A stretch of 64,000 nt of DNA from contig DALYEZ010000002.1 of the NCBI GenBank assembly GCA_031972295.1, positions 1 to 64,000 on the forward strand. Reading direction: 5' to 3'. How positions within the stretch are numbered: the first letter of the stretch is position 1; each line of letters opens with the position of its first letter. The DNA comes from JALHNF01 sp031972295 (GTDB lineage Bacteria > Patescibacteriota > Minisyncoccia > Phycocordibacterales > UBA5272). A program made the translations under genes and the position numbers. The notes beneath the pieces are model-generated. The model was not told the origin of the DNA. It saw nothing but the letters and a program-made list of their open reading frames with translations, and did no database searches. Below, one piece after another: positions 17,082 to 24,830 of this stretch.

Positions 17082-17131
17082 ATTTAGTGCCTTGTATACT
17101 ACGCAAAAAGGCGCATATTGTCCATATTTTC

Positions 17132-17596
17132 TTAGAATCCAAGAACATCCATCAACCTTTCGGCGAGCGGAATCTCAAGTTCTGTTTCAGGAATCTTTTT
17201 TGCGCGAAAAACTTGTCGAACCCAATCTTTGTCCACATTGCCAAGCGGAATGGTGAGGATAGGAAAAGCAACACGGTTTATGTCTAATAAAAGAAGTGTG
17301 CCGAGTGAGTTTTTTACAACAGAGAAGCTCTTGATATTTCGAAAAGGAAAGAGAAGATTATCGCGAGCAAGTCCGTCTTCGCGAATGTTGTATGTATGAA
17401 GTGAGGGAGGGATGTTGGCATGAAGGGCTACAGCAAACGCGGCAATGAGAATAAATACCGCAAAGAAAAAGTTGCCAAAGTAAAAGGCAAGTAATGCACC
17501 AAGCACTGCTATTGCACCCAAAATCCAAAACCAGTCAGCTGTTTTTGGCTTGTGCTCGTATTCCAGTGCTTGCCACGAAAGACTCTCTTGATCCAT
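17132..17596 (-). CDS. Membrane protein with PH-like cytoplasmic domain, unknown
   Basis: 154 residues. Two neighbouring transmembrane helices (WILGAIAVLGALLAFYFG and FFFAVFILIAAFAVALHA) follow a short soluble N-terminus (YEHKPKTADWFW). The remaining 80 residues read as a beta-rich PH-like fold (IREDGLARDNLLFPFRNIKS to ILTIPLGNVDKDWVRQVFR). This architecture is frequent in Patescibacteria, and its function is unknown. A -10-like TACAAT lies just before the start. Confidence 0.75.
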   Translation of the reverse strand: MDQESLSWQALEYEHKPKTADWFWILGAIAVLGALLAFYFGNFFFAVFILIAAFAVALHANIPPSLHTYNIREDGLARDNLLFPFRNIKSFSVVKNSLGTLLLLDINRVAFPILTIPLGNVDKDWVRQVFRAKKIPETELEIPLAERLMDVLGF

Positions 17597-17666
17597 TCTT
17601 TATATTGTAACAGATGTGTATAACAAAAGAGAGTAAAAATGTGAAGGCAAGGTACAATGTTTGTAT

Positions 17667-18188
17667 ATGGAAAACACAAACCAAACAAAAGAGTCGTTAT
17701 TAAAACATGCACACGGTCTTGAAGCGCAGCTCGTGCCATTTTTTGCAAAGTTCCCACATATCCCAGAAGGAGGACGTAAGGTTCTTGCGGATATCATTCC
17801 GTGGCTCGCACTTATTTTTGGAATTCTCGGACTCATCGCACTTCTTGGTGCGGGTGGAATTATGACACTTCTCGCCATCCCAGCACTTCTTACGGGGAAT
17901 GTTTGGATTATTACGACGTTTATCACAACTGCAATTGGACTTGTTGCAACTATTCTTCAGCTTCTTGCTTTCAATCCCCTTAAAGCGCGAATGAAGAAAG
18001 GATGGAATTATCTTTTCTACGGACTTTTACTAGGCGCACTTTCGACGATTGTTTCTGTTATTGGTGGCGCCCTTGCAGCGTCTATTTATTCTGGAGCCGG
18101 AGCAGTATCTTCTTTGATAAGTGGAGCTATTGGATTTATTATTGGAGGATGGCTTCTTTTTGAAGTTCGAGATCACTTTAAGGCATAA
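17667..18188 (+). CDS. Polytopic membrane protein, unknown
   Basis: 173 residues with about four hydrophobic helices and many Gly, Ala and Ile residues (LALIFGILGLIALLGAGGIM, WIITTFITTAIGLVATIL, YGLLLGALSTIVSVIGGAL, GAIGFIIGGWLLFEV). The start at 17667 follows TACAAT (17653-17658) by 8 nt, so the transcript is probably leaderless. The helix-pair layout with long Ala/Gly faces is common among Patescibacteria membrane proteins. No specific family or role. Confidence 0.75.
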   Translation: MENTNQTKESLLKHAHGLEAQLVPFFAKFPHIPEGGRKVLADIIPWLALIFGILGLIALLGAGGIMTLLAIPALLTGNVWIITTFITTAIGLVATILQLLAFNPLKARMKKGWNYLFYGLLLGALSTIVSVIGGALAASIYSGAGAVSSLISGAIGFIIGGWLLFEVRDHFKA

Positions 18189-18199
18189 TTTTTCTCTTT

Positions 18200-18227
18200 A
18201 AAAACACCGTCGAGAGACGGTGTTTTT
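18200..18227 (+). terminator. Intrinsic terminator
   Basis: AAAAACACCGTC pairs with GACGGTGTTTTT across GAGA. Confidence 0.9.
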
Positions 18228-18251
18228 AGTATGTGTGTATAATTTACAGTA

Positions 18252-18752
18252 ATGAAAAAGGTTGTTGTGCATGACTTGATGCAAAAAAGTTATACGTATG
18301 AGCTTGTCGAGAAAGCTGGCAAGAATTTTGATGTCCGTTTTCGACCAGATCTTACACCAAAAGATATGTTGACCCTTGGAGTATTTGGAGGAAAGTATAT
18401 GACAGATTGCAAAAACGAGTTTCCTAAAAGCTGGTTTGCAAAAGCAAAATTAAGTCCTGAAAAATATGAAAAGAAATTAAATTTCTTTGGCGTGCGAGCA
18501 AGCCAGACTCTTTCTGAGTGGCAAAGAAAAGGCTGGATACATAAAGATGATCCAAGGGGGTGGTTTCAGTGGTATTGCCGTTATTACATGGGGCGAAGAC
18601 ATCAAGATGATGAAAGGCAAATAAAGAGATGGGTGAAGATGAGAAGACACATTGTATGGCTTCAGGGTGCGTGTCGTGTGGGGGATGTTACATGTCGTCC
18701 ACGTCAGCGGCAGGCCTTGCTTCACTGGGCTTATGACAGTAGAAAATTGTAG
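18252..18752 (+). CDS. Conserved hypothetical protein, Trp/Arg-rich
   Basis: 166 residues, soluble, rich in Lys, Arg and Trp. The centre has conserved-looking motifs: LGVFGGKYMTDC, LNFFGVRASQTLSEWQRKGW, DPRGWFQWYCRYYMGRRH, and a C-terminal CRPRQRQALLHWAYDSRK. I believe related proteins exist outside bacteria too, but I cannot name a function. Promoter TATAAT at 18238-18243 ends 8 nt before the ATG, so the mRNA is probably leaderless. Confidence 0.75.
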   Translation: MKKVVVHDLMQKSYTYELVEKAGKNFDVRFRPDLTPKDMLTLGVFGGKYMTDCKNEFPKSWFAKAKLSPEKYEKKLNFFGVRASQTLSEWQRKGWIHKDDPRGWFQWYCRYYMGRRHQDDERQIKRWVKMRRHIVWLQGACRVGDVTCRPRQRQALLHWAYDSRKL

Positions 18753-18787
18753 AAAATTCTTGAGTTAAGAAAGTATATACTTGTTCT

Positions 18788-19192
18788 ATGAACATAAATT
18801 ATAAGTACACAACAATTATTTTTGGAGCTTTGTTTTTGGTAATACTCGGCGCTAGTTTCAAAGGAGATTTTAATAGAGTAATGATGGGTGATCGATATGG
18901 TTCTCAAAAAATGCACCGGATGCCAGACGGTAGCATGATGGGGGACAATAAAAGCATGGATTCTATGATGATGGATATGACAAGTCGTATGAAAGGAAAA
19001 ACAGGTGATGAACTTGACCGTATTTTTCTTGAAGACATGATAGCGCATCATGAGGGTGCAATTGATATGGCGAAAGAATTGCAAAAAGGCACCAAGCGTT
19101 CAGAATTACAAAAAATGGCAGAAGATATTATTCGTGTTCAGACTGGAGAAATAGAAATGATGCGAGGGTGGCTGAAGGAATGGTTTAAATAG
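18788..19192 (+). CDS. DUF305 family protein, membrane-anchored
   Basis: 134 residues with an N-terminal hydrophobic anchor (TIIFGALFLVILGASF), a Met-rich linker (MHRMPDGSMMGDNKSMDSMM) and a DUF305 four-helix core. The core signature is FLEDMIAHHEGAIDMAKELQ, then QTGEIEMMRGWL. In other bacteria Met- and His-rich DUF305 proteins sit near copper-handling genes, so extracytoplasmic metal binding is a reasonable guess. TATACT at 18776-18781 ends 6 nt before the ATG. Confidence 0.85.
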   Translation: MNINYKYTTIIFGALFLVILGASFKGDFNRVMMGDRYGSQKMHRMPDGSMMGDNKSMDSMMMDMTSRMKGKTGDELDRIFLEDMIAHHEGAIDMAKELQKGTKRSELQKMAEDIIRVQTGEIEMMRGWLKEWFK

Positions 19193-19202
19193 ATAGATTA
19201 TC

Positions 19203-19240
19203 AAAACAAAAGCACCAACTAAGGTGCTTTTGTTTTTTGC
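19203..19240 (+). terminator. Intrinsic terminator
   Basis: AAAACAAAAGCACC pairs with GGTGCTTTTGTTTT across AACTAA. It can end both the DUF305 gene and, on the minus strand, the tRNA-Ser transcript. Confidence 0.85.
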
Positions 19241-19243
19241 GGG

Positions 19244-19330
19244 CGGAGGAGGTGAGATTCGAACTCACGGTCCGCGTAAACGGACTCTTGTTTTCAAGAC
19301 AAGTGCAATCGACCACTCTGCCACTCCTCC
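19244..19330 (-). tRNA. tRNA-Ser(UGA)
   Basis: Read on the minus strand: acceptor GGAGGAG/CTCCTCC, anticodon arm CTTGT-CTTGAAA-ACAAG (anticodon TGA), a long variable arm typical of Ser tRNA (GTCCGTTTACGCGGAC), T-arm GTGAG-TTCGAAT-CTCAC, discriminator G. Confidence 0.95.
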
Positions 19331-19420
19331 AATATGTGATTGTTGCAATACTCTAACACAGTTTTTTCGAGATTTCTAGCCTGTGCGCCGCAAGGGACTT
19401 ACATGATATATTTGGGGTAT

Positions 19421-19849
19421 ATGAAGTATCTTGCCATTGATTATGGAAAGAAAAAGATTGGTATCGCAACATCAGACGATGGGGGCGAGATGGCGTTTCC
19501 GTGTATGGTGATAGAAAATAATAAGATGCTTCTCACTGAGGTAAAACAATTATGTAAAGAGCTCAAAATTGGAGCGATTGTGATAGGCGAGTCACTTGAT
19601 CAAAATGGTAAACCAAATGCAATTGCAAAAGATGCTCGGGCATTTGCGGTTTTACTTGAAGATACACTCGACTTACCACTTTCATTTGAAAAAGAATGGA
19701 TGACAAGTGTGCATGCGCGCGCTATGCAGGAGGGAAAAGAAATTGTTGATGACTCCGCGGCCGCACTTATTTTGCAGCGCTATTTAGACAAGAAAAATAA
19801 AGTCGTGGCAAAAGACGATGAAGAGGCGGAGGAAGAAGAAGCTGAATAA
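19421..19849 (+). CDS. ruvX: RuvX/YqgF RNase H-fold nuclease
   Basis: 142 residues starting MKYLAIDYGKKKIGIATSD, with the second acidic motif VIGESLDQNGKPNAIAKDAR and the third DDSAAALILQRYLD. This family processes pre-16S rRNA and was also proposed as a Holliday-junction resolvase; no RuvC is seen in the window. The longest frame begins 27 codons earlier, but the ATG at 19421 matches the family start. It has a short Asp/Glu-rich tail. The downstream gene begins 5 nt after the stop. Confidence 0.9.
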   Translation: MKYLAIDYGKKKIGIATSDDGGEMAFPCMVIENNKMLLTEVKQLCKELKIGAIVIGESLDQNGKPNAIAKDARAFAVLLEDTLDLPLSFEKEWMTSVHARAMQEGKEIVDDSAAALILQRYLDKKNKVVAKDDEEAEEEEAE

Positions 19850-19854
19850 AAATT

Positions 19855-20190
19855 ATGGAACACATTACAATAGATGATTTTGCAAAGGTAAAAATCCAAG
19901 TCGGACTAATTCTTGGCGCCGAAATAATTGAGGAGAGTGAGAAGTTGTTGAAACTCACAGTTGATTTTGGAGAAGAAGGCCCACGACAGGTGCTTTCGGG
20001 CATACGTGCCTTTATGGCACTCGACGAACTTGTAGGGCGAAAGTATTTATTTGTGACAAACTTACAGCCTCGCATGATGGTGGGAATGGAAAGTCAGGCG
20101 ATGATTTTAGGAAGTGGCGGCGGAGATGAGCCGTTCTCTCTTTTTGCACCCGTTAATGACGAAAGTCTGCCGGGGGCGCTCATCCGGTAG
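19855..20190 (+). CDS. tRNA-binding (EMAPII/MetRS-C-like) domain protein
   Basis: 111 residues forming a single tRNA-binding OB fold: ITIDDFAKVKIQVGLILGAE, LLKLTVDFG, RQVLSGIRAF, NLQPRMMVGMESQAMIL. This matches the C-terminal domain of methionyl-tRNA synthetase and CsaA. As a stand-alone protein it may supply tRNA affinity to a MetRS lacking the domain; that is inference. It lies in a tight run with ruvX and the DedA gene. Confidence 0.88.
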   Translation: MEHITIDDFAKVKIQVGLILGAEIIEESEKLLKLTVDFGEEGPRQVLSGIRAFMALDELVGRKYLFVTNLQPRMMVGMESQAMILGSGGGDEPFSLFAPVNDESLPGALIR

Positions 20191-20193
20191 TGT

Positions 20194-20799
20194 ATGCTTT
20201 CTCGTCTCAAGGCTTGGTATGAAAGAATGGAAGAAAGGGTAAAGCGTGCCATGCATAGTAAGCATGCTTTCAGGACACTTTTTGTTGTTGCGTACTTAGA
20301 AAACTTTTTCTCTCCGATTCCGGCTGATATTTTAGTCGCACCACTTGCGGTGCATCATCCAGATAAAAAATGGCGTATTGTGCTGCATGCTACACTTGCC
20401 TCTGTGCTCGGATCTCTCACTGGCTACGCAATTGGGTATTTCTTGTTTCAATCTGTGGGAATGCCGATTGTGAATTGGTATGGTGGTGAAAATGCATTTG
20501 CTTCATTTAAGGAGATATTTGATACATATGGCTTCGTAGCGCTTCTTGTGGTTGCATTTACACCACTTCCTGACAAAGTCTTTACTTTGCTTTCAGGTCT
20601 TGTGGCGACACCACTTATTCCTTTTATTCTTGCTATGGCGCTCGGGCGAATGTTTCGATTTGGGATTGTTGCGTATCTTGCCGCAACCTACGGGAGGGGG
20701 GCGTATTCATTTTTACGGAATAAGTTTGGCACTGTTACATTTATTTTTTCTGCCATCATAATTACAATAATCCTCTTTTATCATTTTGCGGTACAATAA
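20194..20799 (+). CDS. DedA/VTT-family membrane protein
   Basis: 201 residues with four or five hydrophobic segments and the VTT-domain pattern: ENFFSPIPADILVAPLAVHH, LGSLTGYAIGYFLFQSVG, LLVVAFTPLPDKVFTLLSGL, ALGRMFRFGIVAYLAATYG. DedA proteins include flippases for undecaprenyl phosphate and phospholipids, which fits the nearby lipid-carrier genes uppS and uppP in a small genome. Starts three nt after the previous stop. Confidence 0.85.
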   Translation: MLSRLKAWYERMEERVKRAMHSKHAFRTLFVVAYLENFFSPIPADILVAPLAVHHPDKKWRIVLHATLASVLGSLTGYAIGYFLFQSVGMPIVNWYGGENAFASFKEIFDTYGFVALLVVAFTPLPDKVFTLLSGLVATPLIPFILAMALGRMFRFGIVAYLAATYGRGAYSFLRNKFGTVTFIFSAIIITIILFYHFAVQ

Positions 20800-20803
20800 G
20801 AGT

Positions 20804-21835
20804 ATGGTGTTTGGGTTATCTCCAAAAGCGCGTTTCTTGTGCATCGATATCCAATTTGATGAAATGTATTTTACTGTGGTTCGGAAGACAGGAGACTTTT
20901 TTGAGATTGATTTTTCAGAAAAACTCCAAATGGAAAAGGGTATTTTTGAGGGATCAAGAGTGCGTACCCCTGGGAAGATAGCGGATGTGCTTCAGCAAAT
21001 AAAGAAAAAGTTCGGAACACTTCCGGTGCTCGCAAGTGTTCCAGAGCATTTCTCGTATGCAACGCTTTTGCCAAGCGAGACGTACTCATCTTCTTCGGAT
21101 ATACGGAAAGCCTTACATACACTTATACCTACACCATCATATGTTTGGACAAGTGCGTTTCAAAAAAATAAGTCTTCCTACACAGCTCTTCAGTCTGCTG
21201 AAAAAGAGGTGTGTAATGCCCTCTACGCACTTGTTAAAAGTATAGGTTTTACTTCTATTGTCATATATCCACGAGCACTTGCCTTGTCTGAGCTTAATGG
21301 AATCAAAGATGCTGTTGTGTGTAATTTTAGTAAAAAACAAACTGCAGTTTTTTCTGTCTATAATTCACATACAATAGGATTTTCTCTTATTCCATACGGA
21401 ACTGATCAGCTTACTGAAAAAATGCAGAGCAGATTTTCTTTGAAAGATGACGAGGTGTCTGAGGTTTTAAGTGCATATGGAACGGATGTTCTCCCAAGAA
21501 AAGAAGGGCACCTTGTTCATGGAATTATTCACACATTCCTTTCGCCTATTGTTGATGAGATTCAATCTCTTGAGTTGCGTCAATCTGAATATGGTCTGCA
21601 AGTGAGTAAAGAATTTTTTGTTACCGGAAGCCCTGCTCAATATAATGGTGTCGTTGAAGATATCTCTAGGATGACGAGAACGCAAGTACAGCCTTTAGAT
21701 GTATGGGAGGGGGTTATTGATTTGAATGTCTATATTCCACATATTCATAAAAATGAGTCACATGAATACGCAGGTATTGCTGGACTCATGAATATTCTTA
21801 AGAAGGGAACACGATATCAGCCGTTTGACCTGTAA
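20804..21835 (+). CDS. PilM-like actin-fold protein (type IV pilus inner-membrane platform)
   Basis: 343 residues. The N-terminus (GLSPKARFLCIDIQFDEMYF), the VLASVPEHFSYATLLP region and the ending (GSPAQYNGVVEDISRMTRTQ, PLDVWEGVI) follow the layout of divergent PilM/FtsA-type proteins in Patescibacteria. Nucleotide-binding loops are weakly conserved. It would cooperate with PilB (290-1984) in pilus assembly. TACAAT at 20792-20797 ends 6 nt before the ATG at 20804, so 20786 is rejected as start. Confidence 0.65.
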   Translation: MVFGLSPKARFLCIDIQFDEMYFTVVRKTGDFFEIDFSEKLQMEKGIFEGSRVRTPGKIADVLQQIKKKFGTLPVLASVPEHFSYATLLPSETYSSSSDIRKALHTLIPTPSYVWTSAFQKNKSSYTALQSAEKEVCNALYALVKSIGFTSIVIYPRALALSELNGIKDAVVCNFSKKQTAVFSVYNSHTIGFSLIPYGTDQLTEKMQSRFSLKDDEVSEVLSAYGTDVLPRKEGHLVHGIIHTFLSPIVDEIQSLELRQSEYGLQVSKEFFVTGSPAQYNGVVEDISRMTRTQVQPLDVWEGVIDLNVYIPHIHKNESHEYAGIAGLMNILKKGTRYQPFDL

Positions 21836-21871
21836 CGGTATTGGTTGCTAGAGTGAGCAGAGTTTATATAT

Positions 21872-21943
21872 CCTCCGATAGTTCAATGGATAGAACGAGA
21901 GCCTTCTAAGCTCTTAATGCAGGTTCGATTCCTGCTCGGAGGA
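21872..21943 (+). tRNA. tRNA-Arg(UCU)
   Basis: Acceptor CCTCCGA/TCGGAGG, D-stem GTTC/GAAC, anticodon arm AGAGC-CTTCTAA-GCTCT (anticodon TCT), T-arm GCAGG-TTCGATT-CCTGC, discriminator A. No CCA encoded. Its 3' end takes part in a perfect inverted repeat with the downstream DNA (next entry). Confidence 0.94.
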
Positions 21944-22099
21944 CACGTTTAAGAACCATGGCTGATTATTAAACGTGTCCTCCGAAGGAAAGCCTTTGAG
22001 GGCTTTCCGTGCAGGAATCGAAAAGGTTCTCCCATATTTTTAAGAAGTTCTACTTCGAAAAAATGGGAAACCTGTACCGTTCCCGTAGGGAAAGATTCC
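21936..22099 (+). repeat. tRNA-linked structured element E1 (after tRNA-Arg)
   Basis: The tRNA acceptor strand and its 3' trailer (21936-21952) are the exact reverse complement of 21969-21985 (17 bp). The adjoining tRNA T-arm (21924-21935) is the exact reverse complement of 22011-22022 (12 bp). The two complementary blocks are split only by a 25-nt insert with its own hairpin (GGAAAGCC/GGCTTTCC). From 22014 follows a module also seen after tRNA-His: GGAATCGAAAAGG, a variable hairpin (CCCAT...ATGGG), CCTGTACCG, a GTA-triloop hairpin (TTCCC-GTA-GGGAA at 22080-22092) and closing GATTCC (22094-22099). GGAATC and GATTCC pair to close it. Confidence 0.75.
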
Positions 22100-22134
22100 T
22101 TGAGATATCCTCTTTACTTTTTTACTAGTTGGAC

Positions 22135-22395
22135 GTATTCTTTTATTGGAGCTGAACGTCTCTCACCGCTGAAATCTACTGCTAAAGCGGGATGATAAAA
22201 GAGACTAGAGGGAGTGCTTAGGCATAGCCCAGACCAACAGCTAAGGTACTTGAATCATGGTACCGAAGCTTCGGGTAGTTCCCCAGTAGTATCTCGCTAC
22301 GTAGAACGTGCGAAGGGGAGATGTATAGGTTGAAAACTACGGTAGGCTCCCTTTATTTTGTCCCGTTGGCCATGTGCCGACGGGATTTATTTTTT
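22135..22395 (+). ncRNA. Candidate structured RNA of about 260 nt, class unknown
   Basis: A possible promoter (TTGAGA 22100-22105, 17 bp, TACTAG 22123-22128) and a strong terminator bound a region without a gene. Visible helices: GTCTCT with AGAGAC around a CCGCT/AGCGG hairpin (about 22159-22205); GGTAC/GTACC; CGAAGCTTCG; ATCTC/GAGAT; and GGAGC near 22148 with GCTCC near 22347, which would close the whole fold. I compared it by eye with RNase P, tmRNA, 6S and SRP RNA signatures and found no match. It might also be the 3' part of the tRNA-Arg/E1 transcript. Confidence 0.5.
22361..22395 (+). terminator. Intrinsic terminator of the RNA candidate
   Basis: TCCCGTTGGC pairs with GCCGACGGGA across CATGT, followed by TTTATTTTTT. 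Confidence 0.85.
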
Positions 22396-22410
22396 CCAAA
22401 AACAAACCCC

Positions 22411-22767
22411 TCATCCATGAGGGGTCGGAGTAAACACGACATCGTCTGGCATGTTTCTCCGCATAAGATCTTCAATACTTTGTTCTATATTGTGAACGAG
22501 GAGCATTGCTTGGAGAAACGAAAGCAGTCGATATGCCGCATTGTATTTTTCTTGGTCGATAAGTTCTATTATTTTGTAAGCGAGATAGAGACAGTGGTTG
22601 AGTTGCCTTGTTTTGGTAAGGTCTGCGAAAGTGGCAAAAATGTCAGCTCGCTCATTTATAGCACCACGACCTTCTAATTTCTGTATGTAGAGCTCTGCAA
22701 CCGACTTTATTTTCTGAGATTTCACAATACTCTCCTTGAGTTTGTGGTAACTAGTGAAATATACCAT
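22411..22767 (-). CDS. Hypothetical helical protein
   Basis: 118 residues, predicted almost wholly helical (YHKLKESIVKSQKIKSVAEL, LNHCLYLAYKIIELIDQEKY, LLSFLQAMLLVHNIEQSIED). No signal peptide, membrane segment or known motif. Its 3' end overlaps a hairpin (CCCCTCAT/ATGAGGGG, 22408-22426) that with the following T-run acts as its terminator on the minus strand. It is favoured over the plus-strand frame in the same place because that frame crosses the terminator. Confidence 0.6.
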   Translation of the reverse strand: MVYFTSYHKLKESIVKSQKIKSVAELYIQKLEGRGAINERADIFATFADLTKTRQLNHCLYLAYKIIELIDQEKYNAAYRLLSFLQAMLLVHNIEQSIEDLMRRNMPDDVVFTPTPHG

Positions 22768-22813
22768 CTTTTGGACTAATCAGCATATTTTGCTAGCCTG
22801 TAATTATAAGACT

Positions 22814-23674
22814 ATGAATATCCAGCCTATCTGTATTTACCATAAAGACTGCTCCGACGGCACTGCCGCTGCGACAGTATTTCTTCGTAAATTTCCAGAG
22901 GGCAAAACATTTCCTTTTGACCATGGCTATACAGCCGAAGATGCTGAAAAAGTTCTCTCTGTTTTAACACCAGATACTGTTGTGTATACTGTGGACTGCA
23001 CTCTTTTAGCAAAAGAGTGTTTGGAGAGGGGGAACAAAGTAATCTCACTTGATCACCATATTAGTCTTTACGAAGATATGATAGGGCTTGCAAAAACACA
23101 AGCAAACTACACCTATATTTTTAATAACGATCTCTCAGGGGCAACACTTGCTTGGACACATTTTTTTCCAGATGAATCTATTCCATACTTTCTCACTCTT
23201 GTACAAGACATTGATTTGTGGACTAAAAAGTTTGAAGATTCTCAATATTTTGTTAACTGGAGCGCCATGCAAAGAAATAAGCCAGAAGTGTTACTTGATC
23301 TTTTTACAAATGAAAACACTTTAGCTGTATGTCTAGAAAAGGGTAAATCAATTCAGGATCTTAACAATTACTATTTAAATGCGTATAAAGAAAAGGCAAA
23401 ACCTCTTTACATAAAGTATGCCGAACACAAGATACCCACATACAACTCTACTTTTTTACAAAATGATATTGCGAGTATGTTAGCCGATAGGGACCTGGGG
23501 GTAGCGATAGCTTTTTCAATAAAAGAAAATAGTGTTCGAATGAGCGTTCGTTCGATAAGAGATTCAAAGGTATCTGCACTTGAAGTTGCAAAAAGTTTTG
23601 GTGGTGGCGGACACAGAAATGCAGCCGGTTGTGAGGTTGATTTTAGCACATTTACTCAGCTAATATATAAATGA
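22814..23674 (+). CDS. DHH/DHHA1 family phosphoesterase
   Basis: 286 residues. N-terminal motif CIYHKDCSDGTAAATVFLRK, VVYTVDCT, the signature ISLDHHISLYEDM, and the C-terminal DHHA1 nucleic-acid-binding motif SFGGGGHRNAAGCEV. These Mn-dependent enzymes cleave short oligonucleotides or cyclic dinucleotides; which one cannot be told here. A leaderless start at 22814 fits the TAATTA box at 22801-22806 better than the longer frame from 22754. Confidence 0.85.
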   Translation: MNIQPICIYHKDCSDGTAAATVFLRKFPEGKTFPFDHGYTAEDAEKVLSVLTPDTVVYTVDCTLLAKECLERGNKVISLDHHISLYEDMIGLAKTQANYTYIFNNDLSGATLAWTHFFPDESIPYFLTLVQDIDLWTKKFEDSQYFVNWSAMQRNKPEVLLDLFTNENTLAVCLEKGKSIQDLNNYYLNAYKEKAKPLYIKYAEHKIPTYNSTFLQNDIASMLADRDLGVAIAFSIKENSVRMSVRSIRDSKVSALEVAKSFGGGGHRNAAGCEVDFSTFTQLIYK

Positions 23675-23681
23675 AAACAAA

Positions 23682-23999
23682 ATGAATTTAGAAAAACCAT
23701 TTCAAGGTGAAAATCTTGTACAAGAGGGAACGGTTGAGTATTCTCGTCTACACCATCCTGTGCTTTGGGAGATGATAGATTCTGTGTGCAGTATTTCTGA
23801 TTGCAAGGGGTCAGTCTTAGAAGTGTTGGCTATGGAAACATACCAATCACTACCCTTTGATACAGGTGTTGTATTTAAAGAGTGGCAGGAAGATGGTGTT
23901 TTTGAAGAAAAAACAAAATATTTACAAGAAGTAATTAAGGGATTTTTAAATAATCCGACAAAAGAAAATGTGCGTTTAATTACTAAAGCTTTAGGGTAA
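23682..23999 (+). CDS. Hypothetical protein
   Basis: 105 residues, acidic and soluble, starting 7 nt after the DHH gene and likely co-transcribed with it. The helical C-terminus reads KYLQEVIKGFLNNPTKENVRLITKAL. No family recognised. Confidence 0.6.
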   Translation: MNLEKPFQGENLVQEGTVEYSRLHHPVLWEMIDSVCSISDCKGSVLEVLAMETYQSLPFDTGVVFKEWQEDGVFEEKTKYLQEVIKGFLNNPTKENVRLITKALG

Positions 24000-24016
24000 T
24001 ATTTGAACTGTAGGTG

Positions 24017-24089
24017 TGGGCGGTGAGGGATTTGAACCCCCGACCTTTTCGGTGTAAACGAATTGCTCTACCAACTGAGCTAACCGCCC
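24017..24089 (-). tRNA. tRNA-Val(UAC)
   Basis: Minus strand: acceptor GGGCGGT/ACCGCCC, D-stem GCTC/GAGC, anticodon loop TTTACAC (anticodon TAC), T-arm GGGGG-TTCAAAT-CCCTC, discriminator A. Confidence 0.93.
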
Positions 24090-24145
24090 GTTCGGAATAC
24101 AGTAACGTATTTTACTCTTTTACGCAATTGTACGATACTACCTCT

Positions 24146-24814
24146 ATGAATTTGTCAAAAACCATTGGGATAATTATGGACGGCAATAGACGCTTTGCAA
24201 AGCAAAAAGGCTTGGCTACGAAAGAAGGGCACGAAGCTGGTGCGCGTAAACTTAAAGAAGTTCTTGAATGGATCAAACCTACTTCTATAGAGAATGTTAT
24301 TTGTTACGCATTTTCAACAGAGAATTGGAAACGTTCGGAAGAAGAGGTTCAGGGACTTATGAACTTGGTTGCAAAAATTTTGGCAGATAAAGAGCTACTT
24401 TCTGGCGGGTATGCTCTCTCAGTGATTGGAGAAAAAGAAAAGTTACCAATGACTGTCCGGACTGCAATTTCTTTTGCTGAAAACACAACAAAACATTTTG
24501 ATAAAAAACTTTTCATCGCACTTTCTTATGGTGGACGGGCAGAACTTGTACGCGCCTGCAACAATCTCGTAGAAAAAGGCAAAACATCTATAACTGAAGA
24601 AGATATTCAAAGCGAACTCTATACAAAAGACATTCCTGATCCAGATCTTATTATCCGCACCGGTGGTCGTCACTCGCTTTCTAACTTTCTTGTTTGGCAA
24701 TCTGCCTACGCAGAACTATATGTAACAGACACATTATGGCCAGATCTAACCAAAGAAGAGTTGTTGGGCTTATTTGAACGATTCTCCGTCGCAACTCGCA
24801 AGATGGGTGCATAA
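24146..24814 (+). CDS. uppS: Undecaprenyl diphosphate synthase (cis-prenyltransferase)
   Basis: Makes the C55 lipid carrier for cell-wall synthesis. 222 residues: IIMDGNRRFAKQKGL (conserved Asp and Asn of the diphosphate site), GHEAGARKLKEVLEW, YAFSTENWKRSEEEV, ALSYGGRAELVRA, and the C-terminal DLIIRTGGRHSLSNFLVWQ with YAELYVTDTLWPDL. The long frame from 24014 runs through the tRNA-Val gene and is rejected; the ATG at 24146 follows TACGAT/GATACT by a few nt. The partner phosphatase UppP is at 28767. Confidence 0.95.
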   Translation: MNLSKTIGIIMDGNRRFAKQKGLATKEGHEAGARKLKEVLEWIKPTSIENVICYAFSTENWKRSEEEVQGLMNLVAKILADKELLSGGYALSVIGEKEKLPMTVRTAISFAENTTKHFDKKLFIALSYGGRAELVRACNNLVEKGKTSITEEDIQSELYTKDIPDPDLIIRTGGRHSLSNFLVWQSAYAELYVTDTLWPDLTKEELLGLFERFSVATRKMGA

Positions 24815-24830
24815 AGGCTATAGTGTCCCT

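Noticed and set aside
21936..22330. Group I intron linked to tRNA-Arg(UCU)
   Set aside because: AGAGACTAGA and GGCATAGCCC recall the group I R and S elements, and GGAATC/GATTCC could mimic P4. But AGAGAC pairs better with GTCTCT in a local hairpin, the would-be P7 has a mismatch, the tRNA upstream is intact, and no 3' exon follows.
22321..22677. Plus-strand frame of 118 residues across the terminator at 22361
   Set aside because: It begins inside the RNA candidate and runs through its terminator; the minus-strand gene on the same DNA is more protein-like.
24014..24145. N-terminal extension of UppS
   Set aside because: The extension is the antisense of tRNA-Val, and family members start at the 24146 ATG.
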